Below are positions 18,817 through 27,508 of a stretch of DNA of 64,000 nucleotides, in pieces. Under the pieces are notes generated by a model. It was not told where the DNA came from, searched no databases, and saw nothing but the letters and a program-made list of their open reading frames with translations. The stretch spans positions 434,001 through 498,000 of the forward strand of contig NZ_BNBE01000002.1 of assembly GCF_014654895.1 (NCBI RefSeq). The letters are read 5' to 3'. Position numbers and translations under genes: made by a program. The stretch is from Streptomyces filamentosus. Lineage in GTDB: Bacteria > Actinomycetota > Actinomycetes > Streptomycetales > Streptomycetaceae. Each line of letters begins with the position of its first letter. The stretch's first letter is position 1.

Positions 18817-18927
18817 TGGTCGAATCGCGGCCGTTTCCGCTGGTCAGCGTCCATGCAAGGCGTGTACCACCAGCACTCGAAGAACCTGCTGGTGAGCTAC
18901 TCGCCGAAGAAGCTCGGCTTCTTCTGA
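18817..18927 (+). other. Conserved peptide fossil A (WSxS...YHQ...SPKxxGFF)
   Basis: The plus-strand frame ends GRFRWSASMQGV, then YHQHSKN, then SPKKLGFF and TGA at 18925-18927. The same pattern occurs at 54909-55007. Identity at protein level with different codons shows this was coding sequence. No start with a ribosome binding site was found apart from an internal ATG at 18853, so it may be the end of a broken gene. The family was not recognised. Confidence 0.5.
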
Positions 18928-19013
18928 CACTGAGAAAGGGGGCGCACGGCCGGACTCTGCCGGCCGTGCTTCCCCGGGGGCCCGGGTGGCGCGACGGGGA
19001 GGAGACCCGGCAG

Positions 19014-19027
19014 GGGCCGTTCGGCCC
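19014..19027. promoter_or_regulatory. DevR/OsdR-type palindrome
   Basis: GGGCCGTTCGGCCC, 57 bases upstream of the CBS gene that starts the CBS-devR unit. It matches the core GGNCCGNNCGGNCC seen repeatedly in this island and would allow autoregulation of devR. Confidence 0.6.
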
Positions 19028-19083
19028 TCCCGCCTCGCCTCGGTCCGCGCGAACCTGGGAAGGGGCATCGTCGAGGAGGGATC

Positions 19084-19728
19084 ATGGATTCCGCAGGCCC
19101 CGCGCCTCTCGTGGTCAGTGACGTGATGACCCGCACCGCCGTGGCGATCGGCCGTGACGCTCCCTACAAGGAGATCGTGGTGCTCATGGACGAGTGGAAG
19201 GTGAGCGCCCTCCCCGTCCTGGAGGGGGAGGGGCGGGTGGTGGGGGTGGTCTCGGAGGCGGATCTGCTGCCGAAGGAGGCGTTCCGCGACACGGACCCCG
19301 GCCCCGGGAGGGACGAGGAGACCGCGAGGGCCGTCGCGGTGCGTGCGGGGGACCTCATGTCGAGTCCCGCCGTGACCGTTCACGCCGACGTCCCTCTCGC
19401 CGAAGCCGCACGGATCATGGCCCGCCGAAGGGTGAAGAGGCTCCCCGTCGTCAACGGGATCGGCGTGCTGGAGGGGGTCGTCAGCCGGAGCGACCTGCTC
19501 AAGGTGTTCCTGCGGGAGGACGGCGAGATAGCGTCGGAGATCCGGCGCTCGGTACTGGACGGAACAGGGTTCACCGGGCTGGACGTGACCGTGGCGGAAG
19601 GGGTCGCCACGCTGAGTGGCGTCCTCTCCGACCGCTCTCTGGTGCCGCTGCTGGCGCGAGCCGTCCGTGCCGTGGAGGGGGTCGTCGACGTCCGGATGGA
19701 GCTGGGTGCCCATGAAGGCGCTTCGTGA
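19084..19728 (+). CDS. CBS-CBS-BON protein (HRP1-like stress protein)
   Basis: Soluble 214-residue protein with two CBS motifs that normally bind adenine nucleotides and a C-terminal BON domain. CBS1 covers about 10-65 (VSDVMTRTAVAIGRDAPYKE, then VGVVSEADLL), CBS2 about 88-150 (MSSPAVTVHADV, VKRLPVVN, GVVSRSDLLKVFL), and BON about 155-210 (VTVAEGVATLSGVL). Similar CBS proteins belong to the mycobacterial DosR regulon. ATG 19084 follows GAGGAGGG. It is 51 bases upstream of the response regulator and preceded by a palindrome at 19014, so the two genes likely form one unit. Confidence 0.88.
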   Translation: MDSAGPAPLVVSDVMTRTAVAIGRDAPYKEIVVLMDEWKVSALPVLEGEGRVVGVVSEADLLPKEAFRDTDPGPGRDEETARAVAVRAGDLMSSPAVTVHADVPLAEAARIMARRRVKRLPVVNGIGVLEGVVSRSDLLKVFLREDGEIASEIRRSVLDGTGFTGLDVTVAEGVATLSGVLSDRSLVPLLARAVRAVEGVVDVRMELGAHEGAS

Positions 19729-19779
19729 CGGACAATCCTTGTGGGGGCGGGTGAACATCCACCGAGCACAGGGGTCGCC

Positions 19780-20466
19780 ATGACCGAGCTTCCGGTAGCG
19801 GAGGGACCCACCCGGGTCTTCCTCGTGGACGATCACGAGGTCGTCCGCCGAGGGCTGCGGGACCTGATCGACGACGAGCCCGACATGCGGGTCGTCGGGG
19901 AGGCGTCCACGGCCGACCAGGCCCTGGCCCGGGGGCCCGCGCTGCGCCCGGACGTGGCCGTCCTCGACGTACGGCTCCCCGACGGCGACGGGATCGCCGT
20001 GTGCCGGGAGCTGCGGTCGCGGATGCCGGAGCTGGCGTGCCTGATGCTGACCTCGTTCGACGACGAGGACGCCCTGCTCGACGCGATCATGGCCGGGGCG
20101 TCGGGGTACGTCCTCAAGCAGATCAAGGGGTCCGACCTCATCTCGGCGGTACGCACCGTGGCGACGGGGCAGTCGATGCTCGACCCGGCCACCACGGCTC
20201 GCCTGATGCGTTCGCTGCGGGATCCGGAAGCGGCGCAGCCGCCCGAGGACGAGCGGCTCGCGGCGCTGTCCGAACGTGAGCGGTCCGTGCTGGAGCTGAT
20301 CGGGGAGGGGCTCACCAACCGGCAGATCGCCAAGCGGCTCTACCTGTCGGAGAAGACGGTGAAGAACCACATCTCGCGGCTGCTCGGCAAGCTGGGGGTG
20401 GAGCGGCGGGTGCAGGCGGCCGTGATCGCCGCGCAGGCCCACGAGCACGGGGCGGAGAGCGGTTAG
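19780..20466 (+). CDS. devR: Response regulator, DevR/DosR (OsdR) type, NarL family
   Basis: DNA-binding response regulator of 228 residues. The receiver domain has the acidic pair D17/D18, phosphoacceptor D63 in VAVLDVRLPDG, the T/S switch in MLTSFDDE and K113 in GYVLKQIKG. The C-terminal LuxR-type helix-turn-helix is LSERERSVLELIGEGLTNRQ onward, with KTVKNHISRLLGKLGV. This architecture and the DevS-like kinase encoded opposite identify it as a DosR/DevR or Streptomyces OsdR homologue, the dormancy and hypoxia regulator. ATG 19780 was chosen over an in-frame GTG 39 bases upstream because it begins the receiver properly. Its stop overlaps the kinase stop by four bases. Confidence 0.85.
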   Translation: MTELPVAEGPTRVFLVDDHEVVRRGLRDLIDDEPDMRVVGEASTADQALARGPALRPDVAVLDVRLPDGDGIAVCRELRSRMPELACLMLTSFDDEDALLDAIMAGASGYVLKQIKGSDLISAVRTVATGQSMLDPATTARLMRSLRDPEAAQPPEDERLAALSERERSVLELIGEGLTNRQIAKRLYLSEKTVKNHISRLLGKLGVERRVQAAVIAAQAHEHGAESG

Positions 20467-22208
20467 TCCTCTCGTCCGTCGCACGGAGGAAGGGGAATGC
20501 GCCAGGTGAGGCGGGTTCCCCCGCCGGGTCCCGGCGGAGAGTGGACGGTGAGGGAGCCGCCGAGGCGCTCGGCCCGTTCCGCGAGGTTGCGGAGCCCCCT
20601 GTCGACCCGATCCGGTGTCAGACCGATGCCGTCGTCACCCACCGTCACCTCCAAGGTCCCGTCGTCGGCGACGACGGCGACCTCTGTCCTGTGGGCCTGG
20701 GCGTGACGGGCGACGTTGGTGAGGGCTTCGCCGATCACCGCGACCACGTCGTCGGCGATGTCGACGGGCACGTCCGTGTCCAGGAGCCCCTCCAAGCGGA
20801 GCGCGGGAGCGAAGCCGAGGGTGGCCGCGCCCGCGTCGACCGCGGTGACGACACGGCTTCTGAGTTTCGGGGCGGTGCCTGGGGTGTCGTGTTCCCGGAG
20901 ACCGAAGATGGTCGAACGGATGATCTTGATGGTGGCGTCGAGGTCGTCGATCGCCCTGGTCAACCGGTCCACCGCCTCCGGATGCTCGATGAAGCGCCGG
21001 GCGCTCTGGAGGGTGATGCCGGTGGCGAAGAGGCGCTGGATCGCCAGGTCGTGCAGGTCGCGGGCGATGCGGTCGCGGTCCTCCAGCAGGGTGACCTGTT
21101 CGGCGTCGCGGCGGCGGTCGGCCAGTTCGAGGGCGAGGGCCGCCTGGCCCGCGAAGCCGGGGAGGGCGGCGGTCTCGGCTCTCGTGAACTGCGTGCGCCC
21201 GCCGCGCCGGGCGAGGATCAGGACGCCGCTGAGGCGTTCCTTGGTGCCGACCGTGACCGCGACCGCCGGGCCGAAGCCCCGCCAGCGTTCGGGCTGGACC
21301 GTGACGCGCGCGTCGCTGGAGACGTCCGCCAGGGTGATCAGCCCGTCGGTCGCGGCGAGGGCCGCGGCCGCCAGGGTGCCCTCGCTGCTGGACAGGACGA
21401 CCCCTCGGTGGGTGTCGGCGCCGTCGCCGCGGGCCAGCGAGCCGCGGAGCTCGCCCTCGGGGCCGACGAGGTAGAAGACGCCCATGTCGGCGTCGGCGAT
21501 GTCCACGGCCTGCTCCAGCATTCCGTCGAGGACCTCGGTCTCCCCCGTGCCGGACAGCAGGGCGCGGGTGAAGTCGGAGCTCGCGGCGAGCCAGCGCTGC
21601 CGGCGCCTGCCCTCCTCGTAGAGCCGGGCGTTCTCGATGGCGATGCCGGCGGCGACGGCGAGGGTCGTCACGACCGACTCGTCCTCCGCGTCGAAGTCCG
21701 CTCCGCCGCGCTTCTCGGTGAGGTAGAGGTTGCCGAAGACCTCGTCGCGGACCCGGACGGGTACGCCCAGGAAGGAGTGCATGGGCGGATGGTGGGCCGG
21801 GAAACCGTACGAGGCGGGGTGCTCGGACAGCTCGGTCAGGCGCAGGGGCTCGGGGTTCCGGATGAGTTCGCCGAGGATGCCGTGTCCGGACGGGAGGGCG
21901 CCGATCCGTTCGCGCAGGTCGCCGTCGATGCCGATGGGGAGGAACTCGGAGAGCCGCCGGTCCTCGCCGATGACGCCCAGCGCACCGTACTCGGCGTCGA
22001 CCAGGGACACCGCGGCCTCCACGATGCCCCTCAGCACCGAGGGCAGGTCGAGTTCCCGTCCCACCGACATGACCGCTTCCAGAAGGCCGTCGAGGCGGTC
22101 CCTGGTGCCGCGCGCCTCGTCGATGCGCGCCTGGAGCTCGTCCAGCAGCTCGTCGAGGCGCAGGCGCGGCAGCCTGGTGTTCGCCAGTCCGGCGCCTTCC
22201 CGGCCCAT
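20463..22208 (-). CDS. devS: Sensor histidine kinase, DevS/DosS (OsdK) type
   Basis: Cytosolic sensor of 581 residues: GAF1 (about 50-200), GAF2 (about 220-365), HisKA_3 with phosphoacceptor in DRIARDLHDLAIQRLF (about H386), and HATPase with ALTNVARHAQ and DDGIGL. GAF1 contains HHPPMHSFLGVPVRVRDEVF, the segment that in mycobacterial DevS/DosT carries the haem-ligand histidine, so oxygen, NO or redox sensing is likely. ATG 22208 follows GGAGG with five-base spacing. It is convergent with devR and lies 48 bases downstream of a P-type ATPase that belongs to a USP operon, so its expression may rise with its own regulon. Confidence 0.85.
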   Translation of the reverse strand: MGREGAGLANTRLPRLRLDELLDELQARIDEARGTRDRLDGLLEAVMSVGRELDLPSVLRGIVEAAVSLVDAEYGALGVIGEDRRLSEFLPIGIDGDLRERIGALPSGHGILGELIRNPEPLRLTELSEHPASYGFPAHHPPMHSFLGVPVRVRDEVFGNLYLTEKRGGADFDAEDESVVTTLAVAAGIAIENARLYEEGRRRQRWLAASSDFTRALLSGTGETEVLDGMLEQAVDIADADMGVFYLVGPEGELRGSLARGDGADTHRGVVLSSSEGTLAAAALAATDGLITLADVSSDARVTVQPERWRGFGPAVAVTVGTKERLSGVLILARRGGRTQFTRAETAALPGFAGQAALALELADRRRDAEQVTLLEDRDRIARDLHDLAIQRLFATGITLQSARRFIEHPEAVDRLTRAIDDLDATIKIIRSTIFGLREHDTPGTAPKLRSRVVTAVDAGAATLGFAPALRLEGLLDTDVPVDIADDVVAVIGEALTNVARHAQAHRTEVAVVADDGTLEVTVGDDGIGLTPDRVDRGLRNLAERAERLGGSLTVHSPPGPGGGTRLTWRIPLPPCDGRED

Positions 22209-22256
22209 CGCCACCTCCGGTCCGTCCGGGGCACACCGCGTCCCCGGCGCACGCTC

Positions 22257-24875
22257 TCACGGTAGTCCGGATGGCCGGTCCGTTCCTGTCGGAGCCGCCT
22301 CCCGGAACGCGGTGCGGACGGCCCGCGCCGCGAGGAATCCGGTCGGCGCGCACGCCGCCGCCAGGGCGAGCCCCGCTCCTCCGAGGGGGTCCGTGTCGAG
22401 GGCGGTACGGAGGAAGGGCACGTACAGCGCCGCCAGGGCCAGGAGCGCGGAGGCGATGACCGAGAGGGGAAGGAACAGGTTCTCCCGGACGAACAGCCGG
22501 GCTCGCAGTCCGAGGACCACTCCGAGCTGGGCGGCGAGCAGGGCGAGGAAGAGGACGCTCTGCCAGTCGAGGCCCCGCGTCCGCGCGACCAGCCCCGCGC
22601 CGAGGGACGCCGCAGTGACGACGGCAGCGAGGACCAGTAGTCGCTGCCAGGCGCCACCGCCGAGGATGTGCTGGTCAGGAGGGCGCGGCGGTCGCCGCAT
22701 CGTCCCGGGCGCCGCCGGCTCGGCGCCCATGGCGACCCCGGTGAGGCCGTGGGTGAGGAGGTTGATCCAGAGGATCTGCCCCGCCCGCAGCGGCAGGGGC
22801 AGTCCGAGGAGGGGGCCGGCGAGCATCACGAGGATCTCCGCGGCCCCGCCCGCCATCCCGTAGACGAGGAAGCGGCGGATGTTGTCGTAGACGCGCCGGC
22901 CCTCCTCGACGGCCGACACGACCGTCGTGAGTTCGTCGTCCGTGAGGACGAGGTCGGCGGCCTGGCGCGCGACCTCGGTGCCGCGGGCGCCCATGGCCAC
23001 GCCGATGTCGGCCCGGCGCAGGGCGGGACCGTCGTTGACGCCGTCGCCGGTCATGGCCGTCACCGCGCCCCTCGCCCGCCAGGCGGCGACGATGTCGAGC
23101 TTCTGCCGGGGGTCGGTGCGGGCGAAGACGCGGACGAACGTGAGGTCGGGGACCCGGCCGGCCGCGACGTCCTCCCCGGTCACGACGTGGAGCGTGGGGC
23201 CGCCGGTCCCGTCGGTGAGACCGACGCCGTCCGCGACGGCGCGGGCCGTCGCGGGGTGGTCGCCCGTGATGAGGACGGGGGTGATGCCGGCCGCGCGGCA
23301 GGAGGCGAGCGTCCGCGCCGCGTGGGGCTTCGGCGGGTCGCTCAGCGCCACGAGGCCGAGGAGCTTCAGCCCCGACTCGGCCGCGGCGACCGGCTCCGGC
23401 ACGTCGCCGCGCACGCCTGACGCCACGGCGAGCACCCGGTACCCCTCCCCGGCGAGGTCGGCGGCCGCCTTCCCGGCTCGTGCGACGGTCTGCGGATCCG
23501 CGCTCAGCACCTCCGGGGTGAGGACCGCTTCGGGCGCTCCCTTGAGACAGACGAGGACCCGTCCCGGGGCCGCCTCGTGCAGGGTGGTCATGCGCTTGCG
23601 GTGGCTGTCGAAGGGGGCTTCGCCGATCCGGGGGAGGTCTGCTCTCGTTTGCGGCTCCGGGGGGCATCCCGCCTTGGCCGCCGCCGCCAGGAGAGCCGCT
23701 TCCGTCGGGTCGCCCACGGCGGTCCAGCGGCTTCGGGGATCGGTGGCGTCGGGCGGGCGCAGCGCGGCGTCGTTGCAGAGGACGGCCGCCCTCAGCAGTC
23801 CCCGCACGGGCGCGAGCTCGTCCGGGGTGGCGGGTCTCCCGGCGACCAGGGCCTCCCCCGCCGGTTCGTAGCCGACGCCCGTGAGTTCGGCGCACATCCC
23901 GGGCGTCCAGACCCGCTGGACGGCCATGCGCCCCTCCGTGAGGGTGCCCGTCTTGTCGGTGGCGAGGACGGACACCGAGCCGAGGGTCTCCACGGCCGGC
24001 AGTCGTCTCACCAGCGCGTGGCGGGCGGCCATGCGGCGGGCACCGAGGGCGAGGGCGAGGGTGACCACGGCGGGGAGCGACTCGGGGACGGCGGCCACGG
24101 CCAGGCTGATGGCGGTGACCGCCATGGTGCCGGGCGGCAGACCGCGTACGAGGCCGAGGGCGAAGACCAGCACGCACAGGGCCAGCGTCACCGCGGCGAG
24201 GATCCTGCCGAGGGCGGCGAGGCGGCGTTGCAGGGGGGTCGCCTCGCGCCGGTCGTCGAGCAGGGCGGCGATGCGGCCGAGGGCGCTCCTCGGGCCCGTC
24301 GCGGTGGTGGTGGCCACGCCCCGGCCGTGTACGACGACGGTTCCCGCGCTCAGGAGGTCGCCGGCGTTCTTGTCCCGCGGTACGGATTCCCCGGTGAGCA
24401 TGGACTCGTCCAGGAGCAGGACGGACGCCTCGACGAGCAGGGCGTCCGCGGCGACGACGTCGCCCTCGCCGAGTACCAGGACGTCGCCGACGACGATCTC
24501 CGCGGCCGCCACGTCGCGGACCGTGCCGTCCCGCCGCACGCGCGCGTGCGGGGCGCTGAGCGCCGACAGGGCAGCGACGGCGTTGTCCGCGCGGACCTCC
24601 TGGACCACGCCGACCGTGGTGTTCACGAGGACGACCAGGCCGATGACGATCGCGTCCGGGTGGTCCCGGATCGCCAGGGTCAGCGCGACGGCGCCCAGGA
24701 GCACCATGATCAGCGGATCCCGGAGCTGGGCGAGGACCCGGCTGTACAGCCGTACGGGCCGGCGGGCGGCCACCTCGTTGGGTCCGTCGGCGGCGAGCCG
24801 CCGGGCCGCCTCCGCCGGGGTGAGTCCTGTCGCCGGGGAGGTCGGGACCGCTTCGGCTCCGGCCGGCGTCGTCAT
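22257..24875 (-). CDS. P-type cation ATPase (P2, CtpF/calcium-pump-like)
   Basis: Ion-pumping ATPase of 872 residues with about ten membrane helices. Motifs in order: TGES in LTGESVPRD (A domain), PESLP in the helix-4 ion site, phosphorylation site DKTGTLTEGRM, KGAPEAVL (N domain), and MTGDGVNDGPAL, where most relatives have GDGVNDAPAL. The CtpF pump of M. tuberculosis, under DosR control, is of this kind. Start ATG 24875 is nine bases after the USP stop. The gene is third in a four-gene unit USP-USP-ATPase-devS. Transported ion (calcium or another cation) is inferred from family. Confidence 0.88.
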   Translation of the reverse strand: MTTPAGAEAVPTSPATGLTPAEAARRLAADGPNEVAARRPVRLYSRVLAQLRDPLIMVLLGAVALTLAIRDHPDAIVIGLVVLVNTTVGVVQEVRADNAVAALSALSAPHARVRRDGTVRDVAAAEIVVGDVLVLGEGDVVAADALLVEASVLLLDESMLTGESVPRDKNAGDLLSAGTVVVHGRGVATTTATGPRSALGRIAALLDDRREATPLQRRLAALGRILAAVTLALCVLVFALGLVRGLPPGTMAVTAISLAVAAVPESLPAVVTLALALGARRMAARHALVRRLPAVETLGSVSVLATDKTGTLTEGRMAVQRVWTPGMCAELTGVGYEPAGEALVAGRPATPDELAPVRGLLRAAVLCNDAALRPPDATDPRSRWTAVGDPTEAALLAAAAKAGCPPEPQTRADLPRIGEAPFDSHRKRMTTLHEAAPGRVLVCLKGAPEAVLTPEVLSADPQTVARAGKAAADLAGEGYRVLAVASGVRGDVPEPVAAAESGLKLLGLVALSDPPKPHAARTLASCRAAGITPVLITGDHPATARAVADGVGLTDGTGGPTLHVVTGEDVAAGRVPDLTFVRVFARTDPRQKLDIVAAWRARGAVTAMTGDGVNDGPALRRADIGVAMGARGTEVARQAADLVLTDDELTTVVSAVEEGRRVYDNIRRFLVYGMAGGAAEILVMLAGPLLGLPLPLRAGQILWINLLTHGLTGVAMGAEPAAPGTMRRPPRPPDQHILGGGAWQRLLVLAAVVTAASLGAGLVARTRGLDWQSVLFLALLAAQLGVVLGLRARLFVRENLFLPLSVIASALLALAALYVPFLRTALDTDPLGGAGLALAAACAPTGFLAARAVRTAFREAAPTGTDRPSGLP

Positions 24876-24884
24876 GGCGCGCGC

Positions 24885-25745
24885 TCACCCCGCGGGGACG
24901 GTGATCACGGGGCAGTGGGCCCGGTGCAGCAGTCCGTGGACGACCGAGCCGACGCGCATGCCGGTGTAGCCGCCCCGGCCCCGGCGGCCCACGACGACGG
25001 CCAGGGCGTGCTCGGCGGCGCCTGCGAGCAGTTCCACGGGCGAGCCGACGAGCACCTCGTGGGTGAGACGGACGTCGGGGTACTTCTCCGCCCAGCCGGC
25101 GGTGGTCTCCGAGAGGAGCCGGCGCTCGGCGTGGAAGAGCGTGTCCCCCGTATGGAGGGTGAAGACGGGCGGCTGCCAGACCGCGACGGCCCGCACGGCG
25201 CAGCGCCGGAGGTCGGCCTCCTCGAAGGCGAAGGCGAGGGCCGCCCGGGACGATTCGCTGCCGTCGACGCCGACGACGAGGTGGGGCGGGTCGTGGGTGA
25301 TGTGCTCGGCGTCGCCGACCACGACCACCGGGCAGCGCGCCTGGGCGGTGACCGGGAGGACGAGGGAGCCGGCGCTGAGGAACTCCTCGGTGCGGCTCAG
25401 GTGCCGGGAGCCCAGGACGGTCATGGAGGCGCGCTGCGCCATGCCCGCCATCACGGCCGCCGGGAAGCCGTCGACGAGCGCGGAGCCGACGTGCACGTCC
25501 GGCTGGCGGGCCCTGACCAGGTCGGCCGCGGCACGCAGGGCGTCCTTGCCGCGCCGGGTCCCTGCCTGGTGGCGGGGGGTGTCGTCGACGTGCTGGGTGT
25601 CGTGCGGGGGCGGTACGGCGACGACCAGGCGGAGGGCGAGCCCTCGGCGGTGGGCCTCGTCGGCGGCCCAGGCCGGGGCGAGGCCCCCTTCGCGCACGGG
25701 GTCGACGCCGACGACGATCTCGCGGTGTTCCGGGGTGGTGCTCAT
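24885..25745 (-). CDS. Tandem universal stress protein (C-domain ATP site intact)
   Basis: 286 residues with two USP domains (about 9-145 and 155-286). The second domain retains the nucleotide loop G-2x-G-9x-GS in VGRRGRGGYTGMRVGSVVHG, while the first (LGSRHLSRTEEFLSAGS) is degenerate. USPs of this type bind ATP and respond to hypoxia and stasis; a specific activity is not known. ATG 25745 overlaps the stop of the upstream USP gene (ATGA), indicating translational coupling. It is most similar in layout to the USP at 41938-42861. Confidence 0.87.
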   Translation of the reverse strand: MSTTPEHREIVVGVDPVREGGLAPAWAADEAHRRGLALRLVVAVPPPHDTQHVDDTPRHQAGTRRGKDALRAAADLVRARQPDVHVGSALVDGFPAAVMAGMAQRASMTVLGSRHLSRTEEFLSAGSLVLPVTAQARCPVVVVGDAEHITHDPPHLVVGVDGSESSRAALAFAFEEADLRRCAVRAVAVWQPPVFTLHTGDTLFHAERRLLSETTAGWAEKYPDVRLTHEVLVGSPVELLAGAAEHALAVVVGRRGRGGYTGMRVGSVVHGLLHRAHCPVITVPAG

Positions 25746-26644
25746 GAGGTGCTCCCGTGTCCGGGTCCGTGCCGGGGGACGAGTTCCACCGGGCAGTGGG
25801 CGTGTTGCAGCAGGGCGAGCGTGGTCCGGCCCAGGGTGGGCCCCAGGTATCCGGGGCCACGGCGTCCGCCGACGACCAGGAGGGCGGCGTCCCGGCTCGC
25901 CTCGACGAGGGCTCCGGGCACGCTGGGGCTCTTCACGCCCTCGGTCTCGATCTTCAGGTCGGGGAACTCCTCACGCAGGAGTCCGGTGGTCCGGGACTGG
26001 ACGCGCACGCGGTCGGCGGCCTGGGGGCAGGGCCGTCCGCGCGGTGCCGTCCGCTCGCTCCGTGCCCAGGCCGTCCGCCACACGTGCACAAGTCGGAGCG
26101 GCTGCCGTCGCAGCAGGGCCTCGCGTGCGGCCGCCCGGGCGCAGCCGAGGTCGTGGTCGTCCCGCGTCCCCACCAGGACGGCGCCCGGGTGTTCCGTCCC
26201 GGCGTGTCCCCGGACCACGACCACCGGTGTGCTCGCGGTGGCCACGGTCCGCAGGCCGACCGAGCCGAGGAGCAGCGAGGCGAACCCGCCGCGGCCCCGG
26301 TGGCCGACGACGATCGTGCCGGTCAGGGCGGCGGCGTGCCGCAGCGCCTCGGAGGGCGGACGGTCGCTCAGTTCCTTGACGACGGTCACCTCCGGGTGGT
26401 GTGCGGAGACGGTCTCGGCCGTACGGTCGAGGATTTCGCGGCCGGTCCTGCGGCTCTCGTCGATCTGGGCCTGGAAGAGGTAGCGGGCGAGGGCGTCCGT
26501 GTCCGTCGCGTGGACGAGGAAGAGGGCCGATCTCCGCAGGAACGCCTCTTCGGCGGCCCACAGGGCGGCGAGCAGCGCGTCCTCGGATCCGTCGACGCCG
26601 ACGACGACGCTTCCGGGGTGCCGGAGTCGCGGGGCTGCGGCCAT
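25742..26644 (-). CDS. Tandem universal stress protein (N-domain ATP site intact)
   Basis: 300 residues, two USP domains. The first has the full ATP loop VGHRGRGGFASLLLGSVG; the second ends in VGGRRGPGYLGPTLGRTTL, which lacks the GS pair. ATG 26644 follows a GGAGGAG site. It is the first gene of the minus-strand unit USP-USP-ATPase-devS and is divergent from a CBS gene. Three palindromes (26732, 26770, 26792) lie in the shared promoter region, consistent with DevR control. Its pair with the following USP mirrors the pair 43766-41938. Confidence 0.88.
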   Translation of the reverse strand: MAAAPRLRHPGSVVVGVDGSEDALLAALWAAEEAFLRRSALFLVHATDTDALARYLFQAQIDESRRTGREILDRTAETVSAHHPEVTVVKELSDRPPSEALRHAAALTGTIVVGHRGRGGFASLLLGSVGLRTVATASTPVVVVRGHAGTEHPGAVLVGTRDDHDLGCARAAAREALLRRQPLRLVHVWRTAWARSERTAPRGRPCPQAADRVRVQSRTTGLLREEFPDLKIETEGVKSPSVPGALVEASRDAALLVVGGRRGPGYLGPTLGRTTLALLQHAHCPVELVPRHGPGHGSTS

Positions 26645-26731
26645 GGCTCCTCCTTGCCGGGTGCGTGAGGACTGTCCTTCGACCGTCGCACTCCGCGCCG
26701 GAGGACCGGAGGGCCGCTGGGGGCAGAGGCG

Positions 26732-26805
26732 GGGCCAAAGGTCCCACGCGACGGCGCCGCGAACCGGCAGGGCCCGGTCGGGCCCGTAGGTGGACCGTTC
26801 GGCCC
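26732..26805. promoter_or_regulatory. Cluster of three DevR-type palindromes in divergent promoter
   Basis: GGGCCAAAGGTCCC at 26732-26745, GGGCCCGGTCGGGCCC at 26770-26785 and GGACCGTTCGGCCC at 26792-26805. They lie 88-161 bases upstream of the USP start (26644) and 80-153 bases upstream of the CBS start (26885). This is the densest group of such sites in the island, suggesting cooperative binding. Confidence 0.6.
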
Positions 26806-26884
26806 CTCGCCGACGCGTGGCGGCGCGGTGGACGGTGGTGGCGTGAAGACCCGTCTGCCGTCTGTCCGAACGGGAGGGACCGCG

Positions 26885-27508
26885 ATGAAGCACCTCAAGG
26901 TCGGCGGCCTGATGACCGACGACGTCGTCTCCGCCGTCCCCGACACGTCGTTCCGGGACGTGGCGAAGCTCCTCGCCGAGCACGACATCAGCGGGCTGCC
27001 CGTCGTGGACGCCGACGACCACGTCGTGGGCGTGGTCTCCGAGAGCGACCTCCTGGCCCGCAGGGCCCTGACCGCACGGGGCGTGATGAGCGCTCCGGCC
27101 GTCACCGTGCACGCCGAGGAGGCCGCGGCGGACGCGGCCCGTCTCATGGTGCGCCGCGGGGTCGAACGCCTGCCCGTGGTCGACGAGGAGGAGCGGCTGG
27201 TGGGCATCGTCACCCGCCGCGACCTGCTCCGCGTCTTCCTCCGCCCGGACCCCGAGATCAGGCGCCGCGTCCGCGAGGAGGTTCTCGCGGACGCCCTGGA
27301 CCTGCCGGCCGACGCGGTCGACGTGCACGTCCTGGACGGCGTGGTGACCCTCGACGGACGGGTCCGGCTGCGGAGCGAGGCCGTGATGCTCCGGCGTCTC
27401 GCCGAACGCGTGGAAGGCGTGGTCGCCGTCGTGGACCGGCTGTCCGCAGCCGACGACGGAACCCGCGCCGAGGCCCCGCCCCCGCGGTCGGCCTACGACT
27501 TCTCGTGA
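26885..27508 (+). CDS. CBS-CBS-BON protein
   Basis: 207-residue soluble protein. CBS1 about 5-60 (GGLMTDDVVSAVPDTSFRDV, VVGVVSESDLL), CBS2 about 66-125 (VMSAPAVTVHAEE, VERLPVVDEEERLVGIV), BON about 130-190 (VHVLDGVVTLDGRV). The linker between the CBS motifs is shorter than in the other island copies. ATG 26885 has GGGAGGG upstream; an in-frame earlier start has none. Its TGA overlaps the ATG of the nitroreductase by one base, so the two are coupled. The shared promoter region holds three DevR-like sites. Confidence 0.87.
   Translation: MKHLKVGGLMTDDVVSAVPDTSFRDVAKLLAEHDISGLPVVDADDHVVGVVSESDLLARRALTARGVMSAPAVTVHAEEAAADAARLMVRRGVERLPVVDEEERLVGIVTRRDLLRVFLRPDPEIRRRVREEVLADALDLPADAVDVHVLDGVVTLDGRVRLRSEAVMLRRLAERVEGVVAVVDRLSAADDGTRAEAPPPRSAYDFS

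Noticed and set aside
18186..18840. tRNA gene or integrase attachment site
   Set aside because: Stem-loop and repeats were checked, but no cloverleaf with CCA-type acceptor stem and no recognisable integrase gene could be supported.
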